From NCBI RefSeq assembly GCF_003254395.2, contig NC_037645.1:3587406-3651405 (forward strand): DNA of 64,000 nt, written 5' to 3'. The translations under genes and the position numbers were made by a program. This document shows positions 25,606 through 41,592 of this stretch, in pieces (position 1 is the first letter of the stretch; every line of letters begins with the position of its first letter). This DNA is from Apis mellifera (taxonomy: Eukaryota > Arthropoda > Insecta > Hymenoptera > Apidae). The notes below the pieces were generated by a model. That model did no database searches. It was not told the origin of the DNA and saw only the letters and a list, made by a program, of their open reading frames with translations.

Positions 25606-27164
25606 AACGTAATTTCCAAAATCTTTCTCGTACACTTGTTTGCAAAAATGCCTCGCCAAGAAAAGTGGAAACGAAATCCTGGAGAAATTCTCGCCTCCTA
25701 ATTCACCGTGTACATAACCTCTCCTCGCGCTCCTCGGTTTAAACATCCTCCCGCTCGTCGACCTTGACCCCGAAATATTCCGACGTTTGTGCGATCGAGA
25801 GAGTGGCACAGGGTCCAAAACACAACGGCGGCGGCGGCGGCCAGACGCGCACAGTCTGCGTGCAGGTATCGGGGGGAGGAGGGGCAGGGAGGGATTTTGG
25901 CCGATAAATGAAAGGGCGGAGAGGAAACGAGGATGGGCAGGAGCACGCGATCTACGCTCGCGGAACTTCGAGGAATCCGGTGGAGGGAGATTTATCGGGA
26001 TTTGCAAATAATGAGACTATGTTTCAAACCCTCCTCCTCGAACCTCCGGTTTCTTCTTTCTCTCCCCTCCTCTGGAACGACCTTGCGCTTCCAAGGAAGT
26101 AGTCGTTGGTGGGTCTCTCGGAGAAACTCCATTTTCTGGGACGGGAGGAAATTTTGGAAAAGAGGGATCCCTCCTCTTCGTCTTTTCTTTGGAAAATTGT
26201 GAAGGATCGAAAGAAAGAATGGTTCTTGGGATCTTGGAATTCGTGCGAGGTGTTTCTTAAGGAATTCTCAAAGGACGATCTCCCTAATATTTTCTTTCCT
26301 TTTTTACAGGGATCTAGAAGATGAGAATATCGAATATTGAATTAATTTCTGCAAAACGTTTGTCTAATCCTCGAACTTGAACCTGCCACTTGGAAATATA
26401 TACTCTCCATAAACTTGCATCTCGAAACGAAGCGAGAATTCAACATACCTTTCTACCTTTTACTTCGGGGGAGTACAAAGGAGGCTCTCACACTCGTGGC
26501 TTGGCCACGCATACCGCGTGTACCAACCTCGAAAATCTCGAAAATCATCGTTCCGGGAATCGAAAAATTGGCTGTGTGAGAGACAAGAGGAGCGAGAAAT
26601 CGGAGAAATCAGAAAAAAGGGAGAAAACCGAAGCAATAAACGAAGGTGGGTCGAGGTGGCCTTAGAAGAAAGAGAGACAGAAACAGACAGAGAGAGAGAG
26701 AGAAAGAAGGAATGTTCGCAACAAAGCGGCAGGCTGTTAATAAAGTAGCTAATTCGCCGGGAAGAAGAAGAAGAAGAAGAAGGATGAGGAGGAGGAGAGG
26801 GGGTCTTCGTCCGTTTATTTTCCTCCAGAATCTTTGCTCTTCCCATCTTCGCCATCCCCTCGTCCCTCCCAGCCCCTTCTGGGCTTCTCCCCGGTTAAAA
26901 AGACTGCCCCCTCCCCCTCTCCTCTCTTCCCTATCCTCTCCATCCTCCTCCTCCTCGCTGGATCCGGCGAGGGTGGCGTTAACGAGGCGGCGAGACTTTC
27001 ACACGATCGTTTGCATCGAGACAAACAGGTCCCGTGAACCACGCGAGATCCGCACGATTCTCCTCTATATTTACACGACCGCCTTCTTCACAGATAGAGA
27101 GAGAGAGAGGGATAAGGATCTTTGTCTTTACACAGATCTATTCGCAGAGTGATTTTAATCGCAA
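25606..27164. other. GC-rich, purine/pyrimidine-rich spacer
   Basis: GC-richer islands at 25690-26110 and 26640-27060 with (GA)n and (AAG)n runs. Open frames run on both strands with Arg/Glu-rich or Ser/Pro-rich composition and no domains. No gene is recognised. Confidence 0.45.
26194..26296. repeat. Diverged dispersed copy of the 24345-25605 repeat
   Basis: AAAATTGTGAAGGATCGAAAG is the start of the match, followed by AAGAATGG, TTCTTGG, and TTCTTAAGGAATTCTCAAAG with GACGATCTC. It lies about 590 bases beyond the array, separated by unique GC-rich DNA, and has small insertions. Confidence 0.8.
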
Positions 27165-28062
27165 TTGGAATTGTTAATTTCCTTCGTCGCAGGGGGTGAG
27201 GCGAGTATTTTCTTTTCAATTTTATTATCAAATCTGGATCCTCAAATGCATAATCAGTTTCATTAGAAGTTAGAAAATTTAATAGATTCCTAATAATTCA
27301 ATTTCCTCCGAGTAAGTAAAAGTATTTACCCAAGATGATTCACATTTGTATAATTGGAATTATTAATTTCCTACGTCGCAGGGGGTGAGGCGAGTATTTT
27401 CTTTATTACACAAATCTGGATCCTCTAATGCATACATAATCAGTTTCATTAGTTAGAAAAATTAATAGATTCCTAATAATTCGATTTCCTCCGAGTAAGT
27501 AAAAGTATTTACCTAAGATGATTCACATTTGTATAATTGGAATTGTTAATTTCCTACGTCGCAGGGGGTGAGGCGAGTATTTTCTTTTCAACTTTATTAT
27601 CAAATCTGGATCCTCAAATGCATAATCAGTTTCATTAGAAGTTAGAAAATTTAATAGATTCTTAATAATTCGATTTCCTTCGAATAAGTAAAAGTATTTA
27701 CCTAAGATAATTCACATTTGTATAATTGGAATTGTTAATTTTCTTTGTCGCAGGGGTGAGGCGAGTATTTTCTTTATTACACAAATCTGGATCCTCAAAT
27801 GCATCCATAATCAGTTTCATTAGTTAGAAAATTTAATAGATTCCTAATAATTCAATTTCCTCCGAGTAAGTAAAAGTATTTACCTAAGATGATTCACATT
27901 TGTATAATTGGAATTGTTAATTTCCTTCGTCGCAGGGGATGAGGCGAGTATTTTCTTTATTACACAAATCTGGATCCTCTAATGCATCCATAATCAGTTT
28001 CATTAGTTAGAAAATTTAATAGATTCCTAATAATTCGATTTCCTCCAAATAAGTAAAAGAAT
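27165..28062. repeat. Tandem array, 5 copies of 183-189 bp with alternating A/B types
   Basis: TTGGAATTGTTAATTT (with small changes) starts at 27165, 27354, 27537, 27725 and 27908. Copies 1 and 3 carry TTATTATCAAATCTGG and CATTAGAAGTTAG; copies 2, 4 and 5 carry TTATTACACAAATCTGG and CATTAGTTAG. The order A-B-A-B-B implies growth by copying a dimer. Every unit holds GTCGCAGGG...GAGGCGAG and most hold CCGAGTAAGTAAAAG. Confidence 0.95.
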
Positions 28063-32338
<4,276 letters not shown>

Positions 32339-32748
32339 TCGAAATATCTCGAAGAAAACGCTTCTTCGATTCAATTCTCGACATTATTTTCGATTTAAAG
32401 GATAGAAAAATCTTCCCAACTCGTCGCATTTCCCAATAAATATAATTCTCGTATAATCCCTCGAATTCAAATCGAATCTTCGAAATATCTCGAAGAAAAC
32501 GCTTCTTCGATTCAATTCTCGACATTATTTTCGATTTAAAGGATAGAAAAATCTTCCCAACTCTTTCTCAATAAATATAATTCTCGTATAATCCCTCGAA
32601 TTCAAATCGAATCTTCGAAATATCTCGAAGAAAACGCTTCTTCGATTCAATTCTCGACATTATTTTCGATTTAAAGGATAGAAAAATCTTCCCAACTCTT
32701 TCTCAATAAATATAATTCTCGTATAATCCCTCGAATTCAAATCGAATT
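32339..32748. repeat. Tandem array, 3 copies of 135-141 bp
   Basis: TCGAAATATCTCGAAGAAAA starts at 32339, 32480 and 32615. Copies share CGCTTCTTCGATTCAATTC, GACATTATTTTCGATTTAAA and ATAATCCCTCGAATTCAAAT. Copy 1 has 6 extra bases (GTCGCA region near 32423). Confidence 0.93.
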
Positions 32749-33169
32749 TCCCGCCAAACCGCGGGGCGAGAAAAATGGCGGCTCCGTTTCGAAACTTACT
32801 TTGAAAATTCGGCGAGCGAGGGAAAAAAGAGAAGAAGAAAAAAAAAAGAGAAGAAAGGCGGTTGCAGTGCACGTGCCCCTTTTTCCAGACGCTGCGTTTT
32901 TTCTTTGGCGCGAGTTGCAGCGGAAACGCGGCCTCGGTTTGTTGCACGACGCTTTCGAGAGCGAAAGAGGGGGGAGGGAGGGGGGAAAAAACAGGCGGCC
33001 AAGCATTTTTGTCAGTCTGGACACGTGTTCCCCGACGACGAGGAATCGACCTTCTCTCCGCGTTGGTCCCCGTGGCCGTTTTCATGCCGCGCGAGCATGT
33101 GCTCGCTGCCTCCCCCCTCCCCCCTCCAGGGATGATCGCGCCTCATGTGCTCGATATTACACACGGGCA
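32749..33169. other. GC-rich island between two arrays
   Basis: GC-rich with A/G-rich runs (32818-32858) and open frames in at least five phases, so no coding frame can be chosen. No domain is recognised. Confidence 0.4.
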
Positions 33170-33594
33170 GCCATATTTTTCGATCCAGATATCAGATATC
33201 CCCTTTCGTTTCTTAAATTTCCTTGTTGAAATTTTCGTTCCTCTCGAAAATTGTCAGATCGATTTCATTGTTCGTTCCATTTTTTTTTTTAGGAATTATT
33301 TGAAAATTCGAATTTTAGCGAATTAGGAAAGGATTTGAAATTGTTAACGAGGTTTAATAAAAATAAAAGAAAAATTGCCATATTTTTCGATCCAGATATC
33401 AGATATCCCCTTTCGTTTCGTTTCGTTTCTTAAATTTCCTTGTTGAAATTTTCGTCCCTCTCGAAAATTGTCAGATCGATTTCATTGTTCGTTCCATTTT
33501 TTTTTAGGAATTATTTGAAAATTCGAATTTTAGCGAATTAGGAAAGGATTTGAAATTGTTAACGAGGTTTAATAAAAATAAAAGAAAAATTGTC
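33170..33594. repeat. Direct duplication, 207-bp unit
   Basis: GCCATATTTTTCGATCCAGA starts at 33170 and 33377. The copies are near-identical through GAAATTGTTAACGAGG and differ mainly by extra GTTTC units and a shorter T-run in copy 2. Confidence 0.93.
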
Positions 33595-36500
33595 TGCAAT
33601 TTCTGCTACATGATAATAAAAAAGGTTAATCTTCAAAGTGAAATTTGTTTCTGCGAACCTTCTCGTTTGATTTTCTTTTTTATCGAAATAATCTTACGTA
33701 AATCCCATCATCTCCAACGCAAATTCGTTTACTTTCCATCGAAATTTCGATAATTTTCGCCGTCCCTTTCAATCCAATTCGCAAACCGCGATTTTACACG
33801 CAAGAACGAACTGCTCTCTGCTCGTAGAGGGTGTTCATTGCAGGATTTCGATTACATTTTTTACGAAGATTGAAAAGGGGGGAAAGCTTTCACCCGGTGT
33901 CGTAATAATCCGGTTAAAACGATTTGGATCGATTAGCCAGAAATGGAGCGTATCGTCAAATGGCGATAATAATGTTGGTCTTGCGAAACGTTACGTCACG
34001 ATCAAAATTCAACATCTCACGATCACGGGATAATGATCGAATCGAGAATGTGGTAGAAAAACGGAAGCGAAAATGATTTATTGCGGTTGAAATTTCGGTA
34101 GAGCGGTTAATATCTCGTTGCTTTCTCGTGACGAAATTCATCCAAGAGTTTCAACTTTAAATTCATTCTCCGAATTACTCCAAATATTCTGTATTATTTT
34201 AATTCGTTCGACCTAACCTAAAAATATAAAACTTTCCATTTAACGTAATTATTCCGTTCGAGAACGATTATAATTTTAATTCGAAATAATCTATCATTTG
34301 GAAACTGCACACAAACCGCGTAACCGCGAATGAATATTCCATACTCCATATTCCGTGGATCGAACGGTTCATCGCCTAACCTAAAAATTCCCACTCGATC
34401 CGAAACACCGAGCGCGGTTTTAAAAAAAGAAGCAGCGAAGAAAACAACATGCGAAGAGAAACGAGAGAATCTTATTAAATTACATTAAATTATATTTCAT
34501 TCGAAAGCACCGTGGACGAACCGTTCTATCCGTAATCACGAGCACTCCACTCGCACGGTGCATCGTTACACGAACGGTTCATCCCGGTATCTGCAACGAG
34601 AGCGCAACGTGTGCGCGCGCAGCTTAGGCGGCCCCGGTGGTGGGGGGAGGGACTTCATTCATAAATGCCCGGCCGAAGGCGTCAATGGATGGCCCTGTGA
34701 ACGAGCGAGACAGCATCCCCCGTACACCTCCCCTCCCTCCCCTCGTTCTCGCTTGTTCCTTTTCCTTTCTTTCGTTCCCTCGTCGTCTCGCCGCCGCCAT
34801 TTACTCCCACTCCGCGCCGCCACCCTCCCCACCACGGAGCGGTCTCATCATACGAGCCGACTGCATAGAGAACGCGCCAGACAGGAATTTCACGGCGCAG
34901 GTGCTTCGTTCGTACGACGTTTTTGGAAAAGAAATCTCTCTCTCTCTCTCTCTCTCTCGAGCGCGCGGGATTTCGGTTACCTCGACAGGTATCGACGCTT
35001 AAGGTGGTCGAAGGGTTGCCGAAAACGGATATTTGTCCGTTGTGAGCTTCTCTTTAGCAGCTTGAAATTCCTTGGAAGGTTTACAAGTGGTATGCAGGTT
35101 GCGTGAATGAGGGTTTTGGGTTCAAGTAGTAGAATTTCGGGTGTTGAATGGATTTGACCGTAAATCTTTTGAATTGACTCTTACCTATTATTACTGTTTC
35201 TCGTTGGAAGATTTTTTTAAAATATTAAAGAAAAATATAATTAATTAATACAATTAAACACTTCTAAAATTTCCACCTCTAAATAAATCATTTTCAAAAA
35301 ATACCCGAAATCAAATAATCGAACGATCCTCGGATCAACTCCGTTAAAAAAAAAAAATCGACGTACCTTCGATAATAAAATGACGAATAGCGACCAGTTA
35401 CACCTATCCATAACATTCTCCTCGCGGATCCAGCAAACACGCCTTTCCACAACATCCACATACATATATATATATCCACGAAGAGGAACGGTCAACCATT
35501 TATCTTGATCGCGCATAACTGACCATTCTGACTGTTTGGCCATAGGCGTCCATCCCTCGAACCATCCGTCGATCCTATCCTATCGTTCCACTCGATCGCG
35601 GGAGGAGGGGTCATTGCCGACGAAGGAGAGGAAGCAAGGGCATGCTCCGTGTCGCGGTAGGTGGTTTTAATCCGGTCGTGTGGCCGTATTAAACCGTAAC
35701 ATTTAAATAACCGATAAGGAACAGGAACGAAAGCAAAGATGGATCGGCGAGGAGAGGAACGAGTTCCCCTCTGTTGTATATTTATCGTGAAACGAAAACG
35801 GTGACGATTTTCCAAAAATCGAATGTAATAATTTTCTCATTAGAAAAATAAAAAAAAGTATCTCTGCGAGAACGATTGTTTGGATGAGAAAAAAGGAGAG
35901 AAAGTATTCTCATCGAGTATCGACGAGCTGGCCGCGTCCGATAAATTACGATGCATTCCACCGAGTCCGATGTTCCACGGTGATAAGTCGGCCGCGGCCT
36001 CCAAACGTTTCGTCCCCTTGGGGGCATTATTTCACCCGATTCCCGCCCGAAGATATCGAACACGAGGAGGGAAGAGGAGGAGGGGAGGGTTGTCGATGCA
36101 TAACGAAGAGCGCGCGCCGGATATAAGGATCGACGCTGCTCTACATATATTTACGCAGACGCAACAACGCGCCCCGCCGCTTCATTCTCTCGCCAATTTG
36201 CCGCCAGATGTTATTACGCGCGCGATTACCGGACGGTAATGTGACGGTGTTTACGAGACGAATAACAACGATACGAATAGCGATTTGATAATGCGTGGAT
36301 ATTCGATTTTCGAATTTCTACCTTTCTCTTTCTTCTTCTTTTAGACGAGGATTTAGAGAGATGGAAAGTTTGACGATTTTTGTTTGGAATAATAAAAGTA
36401 TGAAAAGGATTAATTTCGTTCCAAGTTTGTTGGAAATTTGTTGATTTATTCGAGCGGAGAAATTTTGAGTTGGTTGTTTTTTTTATATATACAAATGAAA

Positions 36501-38859
36501 TTTGAAGAATAACTTGTCGAGGATATTTGGTATCGTGGAATTAATTTCTTGGCCGACCAGGGGTCGAGTTTCCATCTCCATTAATCAAAAAATCAAACGC
36601 TTGTTCAAATCCAATAAAGCGGGGATACCTCCAAGCCTCGTTTTCAACGAAACCTTGGTTGCAGAAACCATTATTCGGTCGTATCTTCATTAGTTATGCG
36701 TGCGATTTTTCACGTGGAACGATTACCGTGGGTCGGTATATATCATATCAATGTATAGCGCGTATACGTGTCGCCAACGCCATAACTCTCCTTGTCAAAT
36801 TATTATGCGGCTCGAACGGATTGGCATTAAAGTTGCAAAGGTGCAAAGTTGCAAAGCAGCTTCTCTTTAACGCTTCTTTTTAACGCAAAGGAGCGATTCA
36901 TTTTCAAGTTGCTTAACTTTAATGTTCAATGCTATTAATCGTCGGATATATGATTTAGACAAAGGATAATTAAACTTGAAATAAAATGCAACAATATCTT
37001 GGAAGTTTTTTGCTCACCGACCATGCATAATGTATTCTTCAACTTCCTTATGGGCTCCGTGCACGAAGTGTGAAAAATTATGATGTTATAGTTAAACGAA
37101 ACGGTGATTGATAATATTAAAAATGTTTAACCGTGCAAAATTCGTATATTATTAATTTCAGATATATCGCATATAAATATATTTCATAATAACGGAATCC
37201 ATAATATTTACATATTATATAAATATTCACGTAATTTATTTAACTCAAACATTTTTCTCTTTGGAATTTCAAATCCTAACGATCCGTGTAAAGAAAAAGA
37301 AAGACCTAACCTAAAACTGAATAACTCGAATAAAATTTCAATTCAGAATTATATATTCCATATATGTATAACAAAGAAGAAAAAGAATAATATAACGATG
37401 AAAAATTACAATTATAAAAAGCAAGAAAAGAATCAAAACCTGATATTTACATAATAAATCAAACTAACTTATTCCTAACCTCGCATAACCTCCAATTTCT
37501 CTCTCATATACATATATATAACGATTGCAAAGACGCTGATGTATAAATAACGTGGAGCAAATTCCAGGAAAGGTTCGAAAACGAGACGGCGTGGTGGGTC
37601 TCCGGTCGCAGCTAAGCTGCTGCTGGTCGGAAACCGAATTATTGCGGCGGAGTGCAATCGCGCGCGTCGCTGTGTGTACGCAAATATGCAGGGCCGCGGT
37701 GACGTCACATCCGGCGTCTCGTTTTTCGCGGTGCTCACTTATCACGCTGGCCTGGCGAGAGAGAAAGGCCGAGGGAGGAGAGAGGGAGAATCCGCGCGGG
37801 AATCGCCTTTATACGCCCACGCAACTGTATCGGCCCCGTAATACACGTACGTGTGAGTAAATATACGTACGTACGCGTCGCGCGTACGCACGTAACGTGA
37901 AATATATACGGACACGTGCCTCGATATTTTCCATCTTGTTCCTCCTTCTCCTTCCGATCGAATAAAATCGAATCTCTCGCGTTTGCACATGCGCGTATAA
38001 TATTTTAATCGGAATTATATCGGATTCGTGATGAAAGTTGAAAATGTTTATCCATCGAGGGAATAAAAACTTTCTTTTTCCCTCTCTCTCTCTCGTAATA
38101 TACGTTCGTGAAATTGGTAAAAAATGGCGCTCGGGATCTTTGAGGTTATGTTACGTATATAATTTAAAAGAATTATTTGAACGTGTTTTTGGATCGTTTT
38201 TTTTTTAAAACTACTATCTTTATATTTATTTAAAATTTTTTTCGTTTAATGGATAAGTATTCTATGGAGACTATAAATCAAATGGTGGAAAATAAATGAT
38301 ACGTGGAAAAATAGTAAAACGTATTTCGATAAATTAACAAATGTCAAAATTTCTCGTGTTATGTATATATATATATTACTTGGAAAAATCCTAATGAATT
38401 TCTTATCGTCCACGAGTGAAATAATGATTGATGTGTGAGTCGATTCAGCTATTATTGCTTTACGGCACGGCGCCATATTTGTATTGCAAATAAACTGTTG
38501 GTAGACGAAACGATTAATGGAAGTGTAATTTCGCTTCTACTTGGCTTTTGTAAGTAGATCCTTTACCCCGTTGTTGTGTAACTCTCTCAAAACAGATTTC
38601 CTTTTTTTTTTTTCTTTCTTTCTTTCTTTCTTTCTTTCTTTTGCAACAATCGTTGCAGCTCGACAGCTGCACCGTCTTAAAGCCAATATGTATGTATGTG
38701 GCAAAAATAACAAAAGGCAGCTGTCGAATCGACATACACTTTTTTAAAACGATTGTACAACTCGATCCAAATCATCGATTTTCAGATAATTCTTTCCAAT
38801 TCCTCGCATAAATATATCGAGCAAAAACAGACATCAAAATTCTTCACATCTCTCCGTCA
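33595..38859. other. Long spacer with GC islands, no recognised gene
   Basis: GC-rich islands at 34540-34990, 35540-36240 and 37550-37990 alternate with AT-rich DNA. A (CT)n tract lies at 34938-34958 and (CTTT)n at about 38611-38640. CCTAACCTAAAA motifs occur near 34211, 34375 and 37304. Open frames in the islands overlap on both strands and have no domains. Confidence 0.45.
38655..38728. other. E-box dyad
   Basis: GCAGCTCGACAGCTGC (38655-38670) forms a 6-bp stem, and its TCGACAGCTGC half recurs inverted as GCAGCTGTCGA at 38718-38728. Both contain the CAGCTG E-box. Function is unknown. Confidence 0.45.
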
Positions 38860-39890
38860 ACTGCACCATAGATACCAAAAGATCTCTCAATTCTTCGAGA
38901 ATATAACATCCCACATAAGATTGAATCCATTTTATAGATCGATAATTACACAATTTTTCTCGTGCAGATAGCAAAAGATCTCTCAATCCTTGGAGAACCT
39001 AACATCAGAGATACAAGATTGAATCCATTGCCATTTTATAGATCGATAATTATACAATTTTTCTTGTGCACCATAGATAGCAAAAGATCTCTCAATTCTT
39101 CGAGAATCTAACATTGTATCTAATAGATACAAGATTGAATTCACCGCCATTTTATAGATAATTACACAATTTTTCTCGTGTAGATAGCAAAAGATTTCTC
39201 AATCCTTCGAGAACCTAACATCCCACATAAGATTGAATCCACCATTTTATAGATCGATAATTACACAATTTTTCTCGTGCACCAAAAGCAAAAGATTTCT
39301 CAATTCTTCGAGAATCTAACATCTCACATAAGATTGAATCCATCGCTATTTTATAGATCGATAATTACACAATTTTTCTCGTGCAGATAGCAAAAGATTT
39401 CTCAATTCTTCGAGAACCTAACATCCCACAGATACAAGATTGAATCCATTTTATAGATCGATAATTATACAATTTTTCTCGTGCACCATAGATAGCAAAA
39501 GATTTCTCAATTCTTCGAGAATCTAACATCTCACATAAGATTGAATTCACTGCCATTTTATAGATCGATAATTACAAAATTTTTCTCGCATCAAGTGCAC
39601 CATAGATAGCAAAAGATTTCTCAATTCTTCGAGAATCTAACATTGTATCTAACAGATACAAGATTGAATCCACCGCCATTTTATAGATAATTACACAATT
39701 TTTCTCATGCAGAGGAGCAAAAGGATTTTCTCAATTCTTCGAGAACCTAACATCCCACAGATACAAGATTGAATCCATTTTATAGATCGATAATTACACA
39801 ATTTTTCTCGTACCATAGATAGCAAAAGATTTCGAGAACCTAACATCAGAGATACAAGATTGAATCCACCGTCATTTTATAGATAATTAA
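38860..39890. repeat. Tandem array, about 10 copies of 98-115 bp
   Basis: AGCAAAAGAT with TTCTCAATTCTTCGAGAA recurs near 38873, 38971, 39080, 39186, 39291, 39390, 39494, 39609, 39715 and 39822. Units share CATAAGATTGAATCCA or ACAAGATTGAATCCA and TTTTATAGATCGATAATTAC with ACAATTTTTCTCGTGCA. Length differences come from optional CACCATAGAT and GCCATT segments. Confidence 0.95.
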
Positions 39891-41014
39891 TAAAACGCAA
39901 TTTTAATTAATTAATAAACACAATTTTTCCCGATCAACGGTACATACACACGCGCGCATTCGCAAATATACGTGGTTCTTGGTGCGCGCACACATCCATC
40001 CATCCATCGTGGCCGCCTGGGAAGAGTAAAGAGCGCCGTGCTCGGGTTCAGGGACAGGTTTGTGCAATCGGACGACATCGTGGTTAAGGCAAATATTGTA
40101 GGTCAAATATCGCTGCCGCGGCAATTGTTGCCGCAGCCGGCGTGTTGCGGCGGGGCACGGTTGTTGTTTGAACGCACCGTTGGAATTCCGAATACAATAT
40201 TTGCCCTATCCACTCGTCTTATCCTTCAGACAATTGTCAAATATTGAGCGGAATATCATCGTCCGGTGATGAATCGGGATCGAGGAATCATTGCGATGAT
40301 TTCATTCATTTTCATTATCGAGATTTCTTTCTTTCTTTTTTTAAATTAGGAAATTAGCGAAGAAAAATCGAAATATGTTTTGAATTCTTTGATTATATAA
40401 TTCGAAGAGTGATTTTCTGAATTTTCGAACTTGAAAGGAAAACGAGGGAAGACACGCTCTTAATTAACTTAATCAGATTATCTTTAAAAAAAGAAGTCAT
40501 TTGATACAAATTTTTCCCTCAGGCCATTTCGTGTCCCACCCGTTGATTTCTCGACTTGTTCCCCCGCTCCCTTTCCGTGAGAACTTCACGATTCCTTAAT
40601 GGCCGAAAAAAAGAGATAGGAAAGAATTCGAGACAAGTTGAAGGCCTCCTGGCTGGTTAAGGGCACGCCTACGTTACCTTCCCGAAGGTTCGTTCCTCCT
40701 TCTGGAAGAAAACCTGCGCAGGTTCCTCGCCAAACAACAAATATCCCTAGATCATGAAAACTTCCACCCTCGATTTCCATCCGCGAAATCGCGTTTAAGA
40801 CCGATCAACGTTTCATCTAAGCTAAAAGAAAATTGCGTAAACGCCATTTTTTTCTTTTAATTATCTGTTTATTCCCGTTATCGTGCGTTGATATTAAATC
40901 GTTATCGAATATTTCCAAAGAAATATTGTTTCCTCCATTTGAAATCTACGAAATTGCATTGAAATAATTATTAATAATTACACCACTCTTCCTGTTTGAA
41001 TGAATTGAAACATT
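39891..41014. other. Spacer
   Basis: A GC-richer patch at 39940-40210 and otherwise AT-rich sequence. Short open frames only, none with a recognised domain. Confidence 0.5.
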
Positions 41015-41302
41015 CAATGATCATTCTCTCAAACATTCTCGACTATGGAAACACAATCTCCTATTATAAATTATTAAATTTCGAAAAGAAAATTTGATTA
41101 ATTTTCTATTCAATGATCATTCTCTCAAACATTCTCGACCATGGAAACACAATCTCCTATTATAAATTATTAAATTTCGAAAAGAAAATTTGATTAATTT
41201 TCTATTCAATGATCATTCTCTCAAACATTCTCGACCATGAAAACACAATCTCCTATCATAAATTATTAAATTTCGAAAAGGAAATTAGATTAATTTTCCA
41301 TC
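41015..41302. repeat. Tandem array, 3 copies of 96 bp
   Basis: CAATGATCATTCTCTCAAAC starts at 41015, 41111 and 41207, with exact 96-base spacing and only a few substitutions. This indicates recent expansion. Confidence 0.95.
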
Positions 41303-41318
41303 GACAAAAATAATTTTA

Positions 41319-41356
41319 TTTTCTACTTCTAGTTTATTAGAACTAGAAGTAGAAAA
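41319..41356. other. Perfect 16-bp inverted repeat with 6-base loop
   Basis: TTTTCTACTTCTAGTT (41319-41334) and AACTAGAAGTAGAAAA (41341-41356) are exact reverse complements around TATTAG. It lies in the gap between two tandem arrays with different units. Confidence 0.95.
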
Positions 41357-41379
41357 ATTTAGTATAACTCTTAGAGTTC

Positions 41380-41592
41380 TTTCCTAAACTAAAACTCCAA
41401 GAAGGATTAAAGTATACAAGTAAATCGACAATTGGCGGGAGAAGGGAAAAATAATTTTATCCTTTCCTAAAACTCCAAGAAGGATTAAAGTAAATCGACA
41501 ATTGGGGAGAAGGGAAAAATAATTTTATCCTTTCCTAAAACTCCAAGAAGGATTAAAGTATATAACTAAATCGACAATTGGGGGGGAGAGAA
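41380..41592. repeat. Tandem array, 3 copies of 68-78 bp
   Basis: AAAACTCCAAGAAGGATTAA starts at 41391, 41469 and 41537, each followed by AAATCGACAATTGG and GAGAAGGGAAAAATAATTTT or its remains. Confidence 0.92.

Noticed and set aside
38860..39890. Ten-copy array considered as a CRISPR array
   Set aside because: Whole units repeat without unique spacers and the genome is eukaryotic; it is a minisatellite.
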